Source: Dactylosporangium vinaceum (GTDB lineage: Bacteria; Actinomycetota; Actinomycetes; Mycobacteriales; Micromonosporaceae). From it: 64,000 bases of DNA. Below are positions 63,592 to 64,000 of the stretch, in pieces (positions within the stretch are counted from its first letter, which is position 1; every line of letters starts with the position of its first letter). The DNA is taken from positions 7,068,001 through 7,132,000 of the forward strand of contig NZ_CP061913.1 of NCBI RefSeq assembly GCF_019904175.1. Reading direction: 5' to 3'. The notes under the pieces were generated by a model. It was not told the DNA's origin, searched no databases, and saw nothing but the letters and a program-made list of their open reading frames with translations. Made by a program: the position numbers and the translations under genes.

Positions 63592-64000
63592 ATGTCCCGT
63601 GTCCAGCTCGCGTTGCGGGTCTCCGATCTGGAGGCTTCGGTGGCGTTCTACTCGAAGCTGTTCGGCGTCGAGCCGGCCAAGCGCCGGCCCGGGTATGCGA
63701 ACTTCGCCGTCGCCGAGCCGCCACTGAAGCTGGTACTGCTCGAAGGCGAGCCGGGCCGCCCGACGGTGATGGATCACCTCGGGGTCGAGGTCGAGACGTC
63801 CGCGGCGGTCGACGCCGCCACCGGTCGCCTCACCGACGCCGGGCTGATCACGCTGACCGAGGGCGACACCGAGTGCTGCTACGCGTTGCAGGACAAGGTC
63901 TGGGTCCACGGCCCCGGCGACGAACCGTGGGAGGTGTACGTCGTCAAGGGCGACTCCGACGTGCGGGACAAGCCAGTCGCCGGCACCTGCTGCACCGACG
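63592..64000 (+). CDS. ArsI/CadI-family VOC protein (3' end beyond window)
   Basis: One hundred and thirty-six residues are visible, without stop. VQLALRVSDLEASVAFYSKLFGVEPAKRRPGYANFAV is the start of ArsI/CadI proteins; the vicinal cysteine pair that binds trivalent arsenic is in DTECCYAL, and a further pair lies in AGTCCTD. ArsI cleaves carbon-arsenic bonds; CadI is the cadmium-induced relative in mycobacteria. The direct repeats CGAATCT and CGAATCA (63529-63541) with TTGA just before (63524-63527) could hold an ArsR-family site, but this is weak. Confidence 0.85.
   Translation, partial: MSRVQLALRVSDLEASVAFYSKLFGVEPAKRRPGYANFAVAEPPLKLVLLEGEPGRPTVMDHLGVEVETSAAVDAATGRLTDAGLITLTEGDTECCYALQDKVWVHGPGDEPWEVYVVKGDSDVRDKPVAGTCCTD

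Overview
The window looks like chromosomal DNA of a high-GC filamentous actinobacterium. A Micromonosporaceae genus such as Actinoplanes or Dactylosporangium fits best, but that is inference from gene content. The support is very high third-position GC, frequent GTG starts, stop/start overlaps (ATGA, GTGA), many secreted proteins, SARP/ROK/MmyB/WYL regulators and two NRPS-type modules. It reads as an accessory, secondary-metabolism and saprophytic region, with at least four broken genes.

Region 1 (1-10.2 kb) is the edge of a natural-product cluster. A leftward NRPS (C-A-PCP-C-A..., cut by the window edge) diverges from a rightward set: MFS exporter, FabH-like ketosynthase, metK and ahcY. The last two would make SAM and remove SAH, so a heavily methylated product is likely. 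Region 2 (10.2-18.7 kb) holds secreted proteins (alpha/beta hydrolase, seven-repeat FG-GAP-like protein, FN3/basic-secretory-protein/ricin protein), small enzymes and the C-terminal remnant of a DUF1345 gene.

Region 3 (18.7-23.9 kb) is a ROK regulator facing a xylFGH-like sugar ABC operon plus a ROK kinase, like the rok7B7-xylFGH arrangement of Streptomyces. It pairs functionally with a GH11 xylanase at 32.2 kb, whose promoter carries a CGAAACTTTCG palindrome. Region 4 (23.9-25.9 kb) is an IS110-family element inserted in a secreted FKBP-type PPIase gene. Removing it restores the reading frame exactly. Its 5' noncoding segment has the layout of a bridge RNA, with candidate target and donor guides.

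Region 5 (25.9-36.6 kb) contains hydrolases, a SARP-gene relic, an MFS exporter with a divergent WYL regulator broken by an in-frame TGA, a polysaccharide deacetylase, the xylanase, a CBS-protein/ion-transporter pair and a three-repeat fascin-like secreted protein. Region 6 (36.6-43.1 kb) is the most interesting: a large SARP regulator diverges from a five-gene set encoding a 61-residue peptide with eight cysteines, a MauD-like thioredoxin-fold protein, an ABC exporter, a short S26 signal peptidase and a lipoprotein. Three heptamers at 11-bp spacing, as SARP proteins bind, lie upstream of the peptide gene. I read it as a dedicated production and export system for a disulfide-rich secreted peptide.

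Region 7 (43.1-64 kb) is regulatory and stress-related: SigF-type and ECF sigma factors, TetR/ABM and MmyB/SDR divergent pairs with palindromic operators, a four-PAS hybrid kinase, an unusual DnaK-like ATPase fused to eight membrane helices, a LuxR two-component pair, a CrtU-like FAD oxidoreductase and, at the right edge, an ArsI/CadI-like VOC protein.
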